64,000 bases of DNA, from contig BDSI01000015.1 in the NCBI GenBank assembly GCA_003117195.1, positions 249,001 through 313,000 on the forward strand, given 5' to 3'. The notes beneath the pieces are model-generated. The model was not told the origin of the DNA. It worked only from the letters and a program-made list of their open reading frames with translations, and searched no databases. Below, piece after piece: positions 43,661-55,360 of the stretch. This stretch comes from Eudorina sp. 2006-703-Eu-15 (lineage: Eukaryota > Chlorophyta > Chlorophyceae > Chlamydomonadales > Volvocaceae). A program made the translations under genes and the position numbers. Numbering within the stretch: position 1 is the stretch's first letter; each line of letters opens with the position of its first letter.

Positions 43661-46600
43661 GTTACAGCGGACCCCGCGGGTCATCGGTGATAGTCCCGGC
43701 GACAGCCGAGGCTTCCTCACCATACACTGCCTAAATGAACTAACGCCACCATGGCGCTCCGGACAGGCTCCCCAAGTGCACCGAAACACTCCCCGGGCCC
43801 ACACTACCAGGGAACCACCCCGTTCCTGAGAACCAACCATGGCAAGGGATAAAGCCCGCTCAGGGGGAGTTAGCCACCAGGGCGCCCCTATTAGCGAACC
43901 ACCCCCCCCCCACCAAGGCGGGGTCACTTCTCCAGCGGTGGCCCATAGTCTTGGAGGGCCACGGGGGCTCGCGAGTCACCATTCAGGGGCCTGCCCGTAC
44001 GGTCCCACCGGGCCGAAAAACCGCCCACAACTAGCGATAGCTCCACTGGGCGTCAGTGCCCTGTCCACCCGCGGTCTATTACGACAGAGTACCTACAGAG
44101 CTTAAGAATCCTGGCCTGACGGAACCGGGCCTCGGCACACAAGACGACCGTCCTGCACTTTCAGGATGGGGTGTGTAGCCCCCACCGCTGACCACCCTTT
44201 CACTGGGACTCCCAGCTCAGCGAAGTCGTAGAGTCGGCTCCAAAAGTCTGCCACTGCCCGCCGGGCGGCTAGCCCTTCAGCGTCCCCTAAGGGCCGCGGG
44301 ATCCCGCCCGCGTTCCTGGACATGTCGGCCCTCAGGGCTCGCCGGCCCGTTTCCATGGCACTGGTTGCAGCCAAGACGACAACGTCCCAGACACACTGTT
44401 GCATACCCACGGGGGGCGTTGCGAGCCACACCTGCTGCCTTTGAAGGCTCACCCCTAGCCTTGCCTCGATCTGTGCGACAACCGCTTGTGCCACCCCACA
44501 GCCCCAAAATGGTGTTGCCTGGGTGTTGGCCGTATCGCCCCGGCGCCGGGGTACGTCCCGCATCCACAAGGGGCCACCGCCGCCCCCCTCATGTGGGAGT
44601 TACCAAGCATTGGGATGCCATCAACCGCCAGTCGCCAATACGCCTCCTTATTGGAGTTTTCCCACTTGGCCTCCGTCCACATCCGCTGCATGTTCTCTAT
44701 TACCTTGGAAACCATCCTCGACACTTCTGGCGCAGTATCCTCTACCCCAAGCGCTTCGCAAACAAAGCGTGTGTGCGCCGCACGCCTCGCCTCCCCCAGG
44801 CTTTGTAGCTGCAGTGTCGTGCCATACCGCACGGTGTACTCGTGGAGTGCCACCTTGAGGCCGTTTTGCAGCCTCCACCCCATGCGCCTCACCAGCATAT
44901 CCGTGACTTCCTCTCTCCCCGGGGGGGTCGCCTCGGTGGGCCCCAGGGACCCCTCGGCGGCTTCCCACCACCCTGGTGGGATGTCTTGTCGGAGCGCTTC
45001 TAGGGCCGCCTCACAATCCCTCCACCGGTCCCACTCCTGCCACCCGTCGGCTCCTACCCCCAAGCACCCCCTAACAAACATTGCCCATCCCCGGCGACGC
45101 TGGCGCTGTGTGCGGGCGGTCGGGGGGTTCGCGTCCAAGTTCCTCTCCCATCCGTCCGTCGTCCCGGAGCCGGGATATCCCTCGAACCGCATGCCCAATG
45201 GTCCTCAGCGACAGGCATTTGGCAAGGGCGGCATGCCTATGTTCGAGCCCCGGTCGCTCGCCTAGTTGTAGCCCTTGTGGTAATAGCGGGTTGCCCCACA
45301 GCGGTGCATTCCAGCACCAGGCCCCTGTGGTCAGGGGCTCCGCCTCAACATCGATCACGGGCGGGAGGGCACTCAGTGCCCTTGCTATCCGATTCACTCC
45401 CTCCGGTAGTCCGGGGCAGTCCAGCCATGGTCCTGCATGGGGCGCCGTCAAGGCCATGATGGGTTCGAAGCCCGGTATCGCTCCGCGTAGGAACTCAAGC
45501 AGAATTCGCCGCCACGGGGCGTCTGCCCCGCCCTTGGGTCCCAGGACGAAGCGGACCGCCCACCCGGCCCATCTGGCCCGCGCGTGCTCCAGCAGGGGTA
45601 GGGCCCCAAACCCTCCTCCCGTCGGGTGCCCTGCCAACAGCGATTTGGGAACCCCTGTTGCCCTCCGTTCTGTGTCGTCGGGGCCGAGTCCTCTATCGAT
45701 TAAGCGAGCCGCCAACTTCTCCCAGGCCACACACTCTCTCTGGGGCGGTAATCCGCCGTGCTCCATGTGCCACGTCACTCGCTGCAGTCCATATGCTGCC
45801 GCTGATGATGCCCTCCCGAATATCGACAAGGATAGCCACGATAGCGCCTGAAGGCGCTCTTTCACCTTGTCCCCGTGCGCCCTCCAGTCCAGTTCAGCGT
45901 CCCTTCCTAGGTTCGTGAAAGGGAGGTTAAGCGCAGTGGCGCGGTGAACAATCCTCAACCCCGCGACGTCCTGACCCTCGCCCAACGCGACCGCGCCCGA
46001 CTCGTCCGCCGCCCCTACAACCAGAAGCTCCACCTTGTCGAGATTGAGCTGTTGCCCCGACGCCTTCGCGTATGTGTCCATATATTCCAGGAATGGAGCC
46101 ACGGCCTGGGTGTTCTCCAGCACTACTTCCGTATCATCCGCAAATTGCGCCGCCGTAGTGAGGAAGTGAGCTCGCTATCCTGCGGTCCTAACTTGATCCC
46201 TACCCCGCATTGCTGCAGCCAGCAAAGCAGCGCCTGTGCTGCAAACAGATATAGCAGTGGTGCTAACGGGCACCCCTGCCTGACTCCCGCCGTCATGGGG
46301 ACTAGCTCCGACTTGTACCCACTCACCACTGCTCTCGCCGCTGTCTCCGACAGGAGGGTACGGGTCCACCCTTCGCCGGCCCCCATCGCGTCCATGCATC
46401 CCATGAGGAAGGGCCGGTCTAGAGTGTCGTACGCTTTCGCAATGTCCAGGAAGGCTATGCAGCCTGATCGGCCCTGCTGTGCCAGCAGGTGGGGCAGGTA
46501 CCGCAGAAACAGCACATTTGCGGTGTGTTTTCTTTGGGTGCGGCGTTGTGGTGTGGAGGTGACCTGCCGCCTTGGCGGTGGGGCCTACTGGGGCTTGCTC

Positions 46601-47700
46601 TGGTATACACCGATGATCCCGTTGGGGTCCGCTGTAACATTCATTCATTCACATTTGCGCCTATCAGTCTCCCCGGGAGAAACGCCGACTGTTCCAGGGT
46701 GACCACCTTGCCTAGGGCTGGGCCCAGGCGGTTGGCTAGCACCTTTGCTAGAATGCGATAGTCCGTCCACAGCAGTGTAATCGGCCGATAGCTACCTGGC
46801 AGGTACCGATGCCCCCGGTTCTTGTACAGAATGGTGATGATCCCGTCAAGGAACCCGTCCGCCGGCGTTCGCCCTAGGGTTCCGATGGCCGTGTACAGAT
46901 TCGCCAACACGTCTGCAAACTTCGCCCGGTATCCCTTATACAGCTCGCCCGGGATACCGTCCCATTCTGGCGATTTTCCCGGGCGCAGCGTTTTCAAGAC
47001 ACTTCCTACCTCCGTGGCGGACACCTCCATACCATCGAGCCGATGTCTGCTGCTTGGTCCTCCGGTATCCTTAGGTTTCGGTGCCGCAGGGCCTGCAGCA
47101 CTTGTTCCCTATCCTCCGCTGTCACATTCGCCGGGGATTGGCAAATCGTCCCCCAGTAGTCCGCGACCACTTGTGGCAGTTTCTTCGCAGTCGTAACTAA
47201 GTTCCCGTGCTTGTCCCTAAGCCCAGCTACCACCCTTGGGTGGCTTGACCAGGGCCGTCAGGGCTCGGTTCGGCCGTTCCCCTTCCCGTAGCCATTGCAC
47301 CCGCAGCCGACGCCGGATGTCGTCCACTTCCTCTCTAAGAGCGGCCCGTACCTCCATCTGCGCTTCCACCATTTCTTGAATCGACGCGGGGTCGCCGGGT
47401 GCCTCGGCGGCCTGCAGTTCTGCTTGCTCCGCTCGCTCGATGGCAGTCCGGCTCCGAGCCCCCGGTCGTACACGCGCATGTCTGGCCGCATGGCTGAGTT
47501 CTCTTATCTTCTCGACCATACGGGTCTTGAAGGGGCCCCACCACGACAGCCATCCCTCTGCGTCTTCCCTGGCAGGTTTGCCCTCCAGCTCCCCCGTGAG
47601 CCATTCGTCAAAGTGGTCGTGTAGCGGCCTCACTCTCATGAAGTCGCACCTAACCCTTTTCATGCCTGGGCCCGGGGGCTGCAACATCGATGCTGCGGCG
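43661..47700 (-). mobile_element. 5'-truncated, frameshifted L1-type LINE
   Basis: The ORF2 remnant is read through at least five frame changes. In order: linker region (GMKRVRCDFMRVRPLHDHFD, LREGERPNRALTALVKPP), RT fingers (LRPGKSPEWDGIPGELYKGY, YRPITLLWTDYRILAKVLAN, QSAFLPGRLIGANV), RT palm (GCIAFLDIAKAYDTLDRPFL, AGVRQGCPLAPLLYLFAAQA, then FADDTEVVLENTQ after a frameshift near 46165), thumb and connection (LNLDKVELLVVG, FTNLGRDAELDW), and a C-x-C...H-x-FW-x-C tail ending at 44102. The endonuclease domain is missing because the copy stops near 47700. The 3' region to 43661 ends GGGGTCCGCTGTAACATCCT. Two independent copies of its tail occur elsewhere (10672-11421 and 17016-17293). Confidence 0.88.
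46522..46649 (+). mobile_element. 128-bp retroposon inserted in the LINE reverse-transcriptase domain
   Basis: A perfect 9-bp duplication, CACATTTGC, flanks it at 46513-46521 and 46650-46658. The insert begins GGTGTGTTTTCTTTGGGTGC and ends GGGGTCCGCTGTAACATTCA with a CATT tail. Without the insert and one duplicate, the RT reading frame passes continuously across the junction (GANV then LFLRYL). A closely related, longer copy lies in reverse at about 54115-54250. Confidence 0.93.
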
Positions 47701-48540
47701 CGCACCCGATGACAGCTGCGGCGGTGGCAGTGCACATCGATGCGGCCTCAACTACTTACTGTCACTGGCACCGACCGCCGGGTCGGCCGATGCAACCACC
47801 ATCCACAACGTGCCATGCGCCATGCACGCACGTGCGGCATCGTTCGGATACCCGAGTTGGTCCCCAAGCCGGCATCCCCCCAAGCCCGGCACTCGCTGGT
47901 CCTGGCAGTGGAAAAGCACGGGTGTCTCCCAAAACATCCTCTACGTACGGCACTCTAATTGCGACAGCATGGATGCATGGTGATTGTGGTGAAACTGCCT
48001 GGTCGCTAGCGTAAGAACGACAGCGAGATACCGTAGTGCACAGCGAGATAGGTTTGCGGGTTATCCTCCGCAGGTACTTGTAGATAGGGGACTTGTATAT
48101 GTTTTCCAGGGTGCCAGACACTTTCGAGAAACCCGACACCCCATGTCAGCGCTGAAACAGTACCCCTATTTGAGAAACATGCATGGCGGCGCCCGCCGAT
48201 GTTGTGTAACCTGCGATGCGCGTCTGACCCAGTGTCAAATTGGCATCAGGACCGGTCAGGACTGGGATAACAAGTAAAGGCGCTCCAGCCGAGTGATACA
48301 AGCTGAACGTGATCACTTTGCAGTCCAGACACTAAAACCTTATTTCAGATGTCGTCAAATATAAATCTGAAGTCAATTCTGAGAATTTCATGAATCTTGC
48401 CGTACCATGACGAATGAAGAACCATGGGCCGTCCCAAGCCTACGTACGCCGGCATTGTGGACTACCAGCGTCACAATAAATAATGTCGCCCTACGCATCC
48501 CCCTCTATTTGCCGCCCTAACCGTCTGGTGCGCCTGATGG
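47701..48540. other. No gene seen
   Basis: The sequence between the LINE 5' break and the family R copy holds only short frames. No repeat is evident to me apart from two ACATCGATGC blocks 45 bp apart near 47687. Confidence 0.5.
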
Positions 48541-48544
48541 GTTT

Positions 48545-48800
48545 TAACCTGTTCGATCTGTGTCCCGGGCCGAGTGTTCCAACGGGCCCAGATAGCTCGT
48601 AGGCGCCTCATCTCATCAAACCACCCGCGGGGGGGTCATGCGGTTATCGGTTTGTTGCACTTTTTCGGTTTCGCTGTCTTCATTGACTTGACAATAAGGG
48701 GGTCATGCAGCCATACCGGCCAACACACCAGGTTACCAGCGCGCCAGGATTGCCTCTCCTGAAACCGCGCCAGACCCGCCGAACCACATGGCGGGGATAT
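48545..48800 (-). mobile_element. Retroposon family R, reverse copy with a nested 56-bp insertion
   Basis: It matches 18240-18460 in reverse complement (GTGTTCCAACGGGCCCAGAT, CATACCGGCC, GATTGCCTCTCCTG). At 48642-48697 a 56-bp AT-richer insert is flanked by an 11-bp duplication GGGGGTCATGC (48631-48641 and 48698-48708). Confidence 0.75.
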
Positions 48801-48985
48801 TGTGCGACGCACCCTGCCAGACCCTGCCAATCCAATGCCGAAGCAGCCGAAACGCTTCCGCGCTCAATCCGCGGCCATCACCTTGCCTTCAACCAACGTG
48901 ACCCGCAACAGGACACCGGGCACATTCCCGCCTTGATCAACGACCTCCGGCGCCACTCCCACCTTGACACGCAGGTATGGGGCTC

Positions 48986-51865
48986 CTAGGACATGTCAGC
49001 AGCAGACGCATCCGCGTCTCCCTCGAAATCCTTGCAACCCAGCCCGTCAACGCGCAGGGGGAAATCCCGTTGCAGCAAAGACCGCAGGGCCGCCGACCCG
49101 CGGGTCAGCAGTGCCGTGTGCTGCACATGCTGCAACGGCTGCTGCTGCTGCTGGGCGCCACCCGCGGCGCCGCCCACCACCTGTCGGCACACGTACTTGG
49201 CCTTGTCCGGAGGCACGGCGGAACCCGCCCAGTGACCTGGGACGACACCACCGGGGAAGGGGCGAGCGGGGGGCGCACGCGCACAGGCTTCGATGCGTAG
49301 TGGGAGTGCCAGGCAAAGGTCAAGCAAAGCGAACCGCCCAAACATTGTCATGGCTGTTTCGGCCTAGATAAGGGGACCTTCCAGCGCTCTAGTGCAAACC
49401 TAGGGTGAGTCAGCAGTTGCAGGCACCTTGCCAGGGGCTGCACTGCCCGCCTGCCAAGGCAATCGGTAACGCAGGCTGGCTCCTCCTGCCCGTGCACCGC
49501 CATTACTGTGTGTCGAGCCGCAACGCTGACGAAGCCCGTGCAGCCCCGCACGGCTATCGCTTGCTCGCTTCGCCACTGTATCTCTTTATGCGGCTCTTCC
49601 TTGTACCGTATTCGCCACGACGTGCATCCTCAGTTCTTCATCCATGTATAACCCAGTGTCTCACCCACGGCCAGCGTGACCAGCGCCCCGTCCAGCCTGC
49701 ACGCCGCCATCAGCCAGCCGTTCATGAAGCGGTGGTCGGGGTCCGCCAGACGGCGCGCGGGCTCGGAGAAGTCCGACAGGGCGCGGGGCAGGAGCTTGAA
49801 GCGATGCATCACCTCATTGTCATCCTGCGAGTGGGCACGAGGGCAGCGGTGGAGTGGGGCGCGGAGCGAAGCGAATGGCGGTCCCAATTTAGGATTGGGT
49901 GGTACGGGGTGAGTGCGCGAAAAGCGAGAGAGGTAGAACATGGAAGAAACATGGTAGATCCTGGTGGCCAGCGACTCTTGGATGTTAGGAGGATGCCCCT
50001 TGGTTGGCTTGGGTGCTCTCTGGGCGGATCCCAGTCAGACCGTGCGGGGCTGCCAGGCCGCCGGCGAACCAAGCGGTCATCCTCTGGACGCACCGCACCG
50101 CACCGCACCGCACACCACCACACCACACCTCCTATCACGTGCGGAGCCCTCCACTGGCACACAAGGCTTTCATCACCCTGTGCTCGCGCGCCGGGCCGCT
50201 CAGATCCGGCCCCCAGGCATCTCAGCCCCAGCCCCCGTGGGATCACGCCTTCGTCGGCCCCCACCAGAGCTTCAGCGCGCACGCAGCACGCAGGCCCCCG
50301 GCTGATCTGTTCTGGGCCGCATCTCACGCCGTCCTGGATCCGCCTGACGTGTACCACCCCTGCCGAACCTGGTCCAACCCTGCCGTACCTGGCCCACCCC
50401 TGCCGTACCTGGCCCACACGGTGCAGGACCCAGTAGCCGCTGTCCTTGTCCTTCTCGCTCCCCCTCGCAGTCGGCTCGGCGCCTTGGTCTGGCTGCAATG
50501 CAGGGATGGTGACCGTTTCCCTGTCCTTTTCCATGACCGTGTCCGTGTCCGGGCATCCGTTCTCGGGTCCCGTCGAGCAGGGGGCCGCTGCCCGCCGTGT
50601 CGTCTCCGGCAGCACGTCCGCAGTCGTCGGTGGACGCTGCGGAGGCTGCGGAGGCTGCCCGTCCCCAGGGGCGTCCTCGGGGCGCTGCCGCTCCAGAACG
50701 AAGGCGCGTCCGTCCGATTGGCGCTGCTCGGCACCGTGGGCGAGCAGCAACGGCTCCAGGGGCCTCAGCGGGAAGCCCGGCTGGCAGGGACATGGCAGCG
50801 AGAGGCGTGGCGAGGCATGGTGAGGCCGAGGCAGGAGAGGCGCCAGACTGAGTCCTGTGCAACAACATTACTGCTATCTGGGCCCGTTGGAACACCCGGT
50901 CGGGATATGGGTCCACCTTGTAACGGTTACATTACATTACTGCGGGGTTGGGATTTGCCAAGGGTGAGCACGCACGATGTTGTGGGGGAGACAATCGTGA
51001 ACTAAAGCGCCTACTCCTCGGCGTGGGGTTTCGAAAGCAGTCCCACCGCAAGGCATGTCAGACCCTCGGAGCGTGTGCACCGACCCATGGGTCCTTCCTA
51101 CCAAGACAGTTCCGATCAGTCAATCCGTTTCAGAATCAGCCCCCCGATTGCCCGACCCACATCGCAGTAGTACTGGGTCCGGTCGGGGAAGCTGACCAGC
51201 AGGCTGGCATGCCCGAGTGGCGAGGACCAGCCCTGCTGAGGCGCCCAAACCTGGCACGGGAGGGCCGCAGCGGGCGCATTAATGTGCAGAAGGGGCCTGG
51301 GGCATGCGGACAAGCAGAAGGAGGGGGCGAGGAGGGGGCTTGTGGCGCAGCCGCTCTACATACAACAGTGGTCATAGCGGCTGTGGCAGGCCGCATACAT
51401 TGTGGCAGCGAAACCTGCGTTGTTTAACCTGTGCCAGAAGGCAGCGTGTTGCGGTACGCTGCCTGGTCGCACCTCGCCTCCCAGGTACGCCACGTCAAAG
51501 CCAAGCCTCTCCAGAGCAGCACTCAAGAGCGCAACGTGCTCGAAGCACACCCCGCCCCAGCGCTTTGCAAGCTTTTGGTCAAGGGGAGGGGTGTACGACA
51601 GCACTCATTTGTGAGAGCTAGGGATAGATTGTAATTTCGTGCGATGTATATCTTGCACTGCGCGGTGGCGACTTGCCATTCGGTCTGAGATGCCGGGCAC
51701 GTCCAAGCTCGGATCCACTGGATGACCGCATATTAAAGGCGCAGAATTGAATGGAATTGAGCGTACATGGCGCGTATATATGAGTTTGAGTGATTCTGGG
51801 TCTGCGCCGTGAAGAAGCTGCGAGCTGTCAACACCTATGTACTGCAGATAAGTGTTAATGTCCAT
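48986..51865 (-). CDS. Arylamine N-acetyltransferase (NAT family)
   Basis: Six exons: 51701-51865, 51473-51571, 51161-51250, 50409-50780, 49665-49824 and 48986-49236, giving 378 residues with all phases matching. NATs acetylate arylamines, hydrazines or related amines from acetyl-CoA in the cytosol through a Cys-His-Asp triad. The triad is intact: Cys64 in KRWGGVCFEHV, His102 in PLGHASLLVSF and Asp118 in TQYYCDPGF. The N-terminus (MDINTYLQYIGVDSS, LIYTRHVRSIPFNSAPL) and the RPLEPLLLAHGAEQRQSDGR and FSEPARRLADPDHRFMNGWL segments also follow the family. Unusual parts are a Pro/Thr/Glu-rich insertion of about 80 residues in exon 4 and a longer C-terminus with a poly-Gln run in exon 6. The natural substrate cannot be inferred. 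Confidence 0.88.
50875..50933 (+). mobile_element. 59-bp retroposon R 3' fragment in a NAT intron
   Basis: It is flanked by a 10-bp duplication ACATTACTGC at 50865-50874 and 50934-50943. The insert runs from TATCTGGGCCCGTTGGAACA to GTAACGGTTACATT, identical in form to the 3' end of the copy at 18238-18475. It lies in the intron between exons 3 and 4 of the NAT gene. Confidence 0.85.
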
Positions 51866-52410
51866 AAGGATAAAGCTACAATTGCGTGATATAATTTAAA
51901 GTTGTTTTAAGATAACGTTTGCCCAATACTTTTCAAGAGTGGAGCAAGTCGAGCTCACTATACGGTTATTACTGTATGCCCAAACCTATTTCCGCTTAAA
52001 AGTAAGACTCTTCGTGTTGTATCATAAACGACTAGACAAATTACCCTCAGACAGAGTCAGGCGTACGGCGAAACACGGCGTAAGCAACGCCGTACACTTC
52101 AATTTGCGGCATTTTGTAACATGTTTCATTCCACGATCAGCACAAAAATGCTGCACACGGAACGAGCTTCACCAACTTGGTCGAAAAGTCTATCACAGGT
52201 GCCTTGAAGGAAAAGGTCGTGGCGACAGGCAGGGACTACCATCATTCTAAGCCGGCCCTAGACGAATCCATCCCTCTTCGTTGTCTGTCCGTCGAACCAC
52301 AATATTGCTTCCGGGCAACTGGTTAGGGCTTGGCTGAGACCCGGCCGTGTGTGGCAGTACAACCATACACACACGTACTACCCCTCTCTCTCCCTCTCCT
52401 CCCCACTCCC
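51866..52410. other. 5' flank of NAT; no gene seen
   Basis: AT-rich sequence directly upstream of the NAT start, followed by mixed sequence with no convincing frame; a CT-rich run begins near 52378. Confidence 0.5.
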
Positions 52411-52413
52411 TTG

Positions 52414-52475
52414 CCCACTTCTGGGGCCGTTTCCTTACTCTGGTAGTGGAGTAAGGAAACGGCCCCAGAAGTGGG
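52414..52475. repeat. Perfect 27-bp hairpin
   Basis: Arms at 52414-52440 (CCCACTTCTGGGGCCGTTTC...) and 52449-52475 are exact reverse complements with an 8-base loop TGGTAGTG. It could be a short foldback element or a structured RNA; nothing else marks a transcript. Confidence 0.85.
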
Positions 52476-52870
52476 CTCGGTGCGCGCACCGAAAAATGAC
52501 GCGGTTTCTGGGCTCGGTGCATGCCAAGTTTCACGGATGTGCGTCGTGCCCGCACTAGTCTCTATACATCAATAAATGTAATGTTGGCACAAAGAATGAA
52601 GATTCCACAGGTGCCTCCTAACAGGCACCGGGATCCGGCCGTTGGGGGCGGGAGGCCACAAAGCACCGTGCGCGCACCGAGCCCAGTTTCACGGATCTGC
52701 CTCATGTCCGCGCTTGTCTTCAAGATTCATAAATGTATTATTGGCATTAATAATGGACTGTCAGGATCCTCCCTGCAAATGTTGCTGGGAGGGAAACGAC
52801 CGCTGGGCAGCGGCCGCGAAGTACGGCTCGGTGCGCGCACCGATCCGTGCGCGCACCGAGCCCATGCACT
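52476..52870. repeat. Diverged tandem duplication with GGTGCGCGCACC palindromes
   Basis: The palindrome CGGTGCGCGCACCGA recurs near 52479, 52667, 52829 and 52846. The segments following at 52500-52600 and 52682-52760 (AGTTTCACGGATSTGC, then CATAAATGTA and a TTGGCA block) are two copies of one unit about 180 bp apart. No gene is seen. Confidence 0.7.
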
Positions 52871-53440
52871 GTGTCAGAAATTTCCAACGGAGACGGCTAC
52901 ATCCATTGTATCCCAATATACGTAGGACAGAACTGTTCGTGAACTACTCCAGCAGTATATGTCAGCGTGAAAGTTGCCAATTGATGGACAATGTTTTCTT
53001 CTCTCCACAACCGCTAAGCAAGCATGCGTGAATCAGTTTAATAAATTAATAATAATAATTAAGGAAACCTAGACTACTTAAAAGGACGCATATGTCGGTT
53101 CACGCTCAGCTTATGTCGACCTCAACGAGAACGTTTCTTTGTTTGGACGGGTCTGGAATGCCTTAACGCCTGTGAATATTCTGCACTGTAACAGCTTTCT
53201 GGCTGGACATACGGAGAGAGAAGACTGCGTTGACTACGTTCGTTCCAGTTTGCTCCAACGCAACGCCCCGTTCTCTTCAAATCCTTTTAATTCAAGTAAA
53301 TTAAGGGCAGTGATAAATATTGGATCTCGTTATACAGATCGTTGCAAAGGGAGATTCGAACAGCCAACATGCCCAGCATCGCAAAGTAGCTCAGGGCAGC
53401 TCCCCCGGGCGGTGGAAGGGCAACTATGAAAACACTGATA
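52871..53440. other. AT-rich spacer; no gene seen
   Basis: Contains a TAATAATAATAATTAA run near 53040 and only short frames. Confidence 0.5.
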
Positions 53441-53447
53441 ACCATTG

Positions 53448-53676
53448 GTCTTGGGCCACATCACACGTCCCAGCCTGATCCCATGCCCCCCAGCTGGGAT
53501 GCAACTTAGCCCCACGACGGCCCGCCGCCGAGCCGCATTGCCACACCCGCCATCCCAGGGCTGTGTTATGACTATGCGGACCACTGGGACGTGTCAGAAC
53601 GGAGATCCGATCAGGCACGGCGATGGGGCGGGCCTTGGGGCACATCGCACGTCCCAGCCTGATCCCATGCCCCCCC
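53448..53676. repeat. Direct repeat of a 42-bp block, 185 bp apart
   Basis: CACACGTCCCAGCCTGATCC then CATGCCCCCC occurs at about 53463 and 53648, each preceded by CTTGGG(G/C)CACATC. The sequence between copies shows no frame of interest. Confidence 0.75.
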
Positions 53677-54049
53677 GCGGCTCAACGCTGCTCAGTGTAG
53701 CTGAGCAGCGGACCTAAGTGACGCTGCTGCGTGGCCTACGGCGGGCCAGCCTTCCTGGAGCCCTGCCTGGCCCAACAGACGGAAACGCGCGCCAATGGCG
53801 GCACACCCACCAACAGCAATAACACTGCGCAAAGACCAGGGTTAGGAGAACAGTGAAATCCAAACCTGAGAGCCTCGCTTGAGGCTCAGCACTAGCAAGG
53901 ACTAACAAACTAAGCAACGGTCGTTCGACCAACAGACAAGAGAAACCGCAACATTACGGCGGAGGCCATCATGTCAACATCACGATACGTACCGCTACGA
54001 CGTTCATCCTATCGCATCGGTCTCCGCATGATTTGAATGTATGATTAAT

Positions 54050-54340
54050 GAATGTTACAGCAGACCCCAAAAGCGGGCACTTGATGTGTCAATCACCTCG
54101 TGCGTCATGAATGAATGAATGAACGTTACAGCGGACCCCAAAGGGATCACCGGTGTATACCAGGGCAAGCCCCAGCAGGCCCCGCCGCCAAGGCGACAGG
54201 ATACCTCCACACCTCAACGCCGCACCCAAAAACACACCGGGCCATGACCCCACCCAGCCAGACACCGAAGCAAGCAGAGGCGCGCAGCGGGGCAACACTA
54301 CCAAAGGGATAGGCACAGCTAAGGGCAGAATCCCCAGAAG
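54050..54340 (-). mobile_element. Retroposon T family, two reverse copies in tandem
   Basis: AATGTTACAGCAGACCCCAA (54049-) and, after a run of AATG units, AACGTTACAGCGGACCCCAA (54122-) mark two 3' ends in the same orientation. The second continues through GGTGTATACC to AACGCCGCACCCAAAAACAC, matching the insert at 46522-46649 and extending beyond its 5' end. Confidence 0.75.
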
Positions 54341-54949
54341 TGGATAAAGCCAAGCACAGGGGAGGTCGCCCACACAGGCACCCCATCACCCAGCTACCAC
54401 CACCCCTGAGGCCCCCAACGTTGCACCCTTTCGAGGTCTTGGAAGACCCACGCCTGACACCCATATCGGATTCTGTCGTCAGCCCGAACCCACCATCCCA
54501 AACCACCGCACCCACAACCAACTACGTACCATGTCCGGCATGTGTTCACCCTAAACCCTTAGCCCGCACCACCCGCCATGTAATGGACAGGACAGGAAAG
54601 GGTCCTACGACCGAGTGGCTGTTGGAGCCAGCGGTGAATGGCAGTGAAGGCCGATCGAGCGATCGTCGGTACGTACAGAATCGACAATCAAGGCGGCTTG
54701 GCTGGAGATCCGCATGCAGGTGCGGGCTGGAAAGGGACGACGTAACCAAGGGTCGACGAGGCTATGATACTATTTGCAAAAGTGGCGAGGAAGACGAGAT
54801 TTATGGATGATGTGACTGGACAAATGCCATACGAGACGGATGCTGCAGGGCACGACCGACGGCGCGTGGCGCCGCAGGATTGTCGCCGCACTTTATTTGA
54901 TGATATATCGTCATGACACTGCCCCTGATTGCGAAGTATCAATCATAAA

Positions 54950-55360
54950 AATTGTCGGCCATAAATGCATTTCTATCGTTGTGTGGGCTCTTTCACGTCT
55001 CCGCACAAAGCTCTCTCTTAGCGAAGTCAGTAAACTGTCGTTTTATATTCATACGGATTAGTCCAGCAGTAAATTAATACTCATCCAATGGAGGTATGAA
55101 CTCATTAATGTGATTTGACGAGCTGCTTATTTCGACTCTAAGTCATCATTCATAATTTAAGAGCGAGAGATATCAAACGAAACTGGATTTTACTGAATGA
55201 TTATGTAAAGCAGCATTATGAAATAGTTTGTCAAAGCGTGTCAAAGGCAGCCGCGGGTAACATTTGCAAGCACCTTCCACAGTCCTGCACGAAGATGACC
55301 TACAATAAGCATACATAACAATTGAATTAGTTTTCTTAATCTTCAGATTGGCGAAGGGGC
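54950..55360. other. AT-rich spacer within the right arm
   Basis: No coding frame. 55240-55300 (GGTAACATTTGCAAGCACCT and following) matches the left arm near 33590-33620. Confidence 0.5.
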
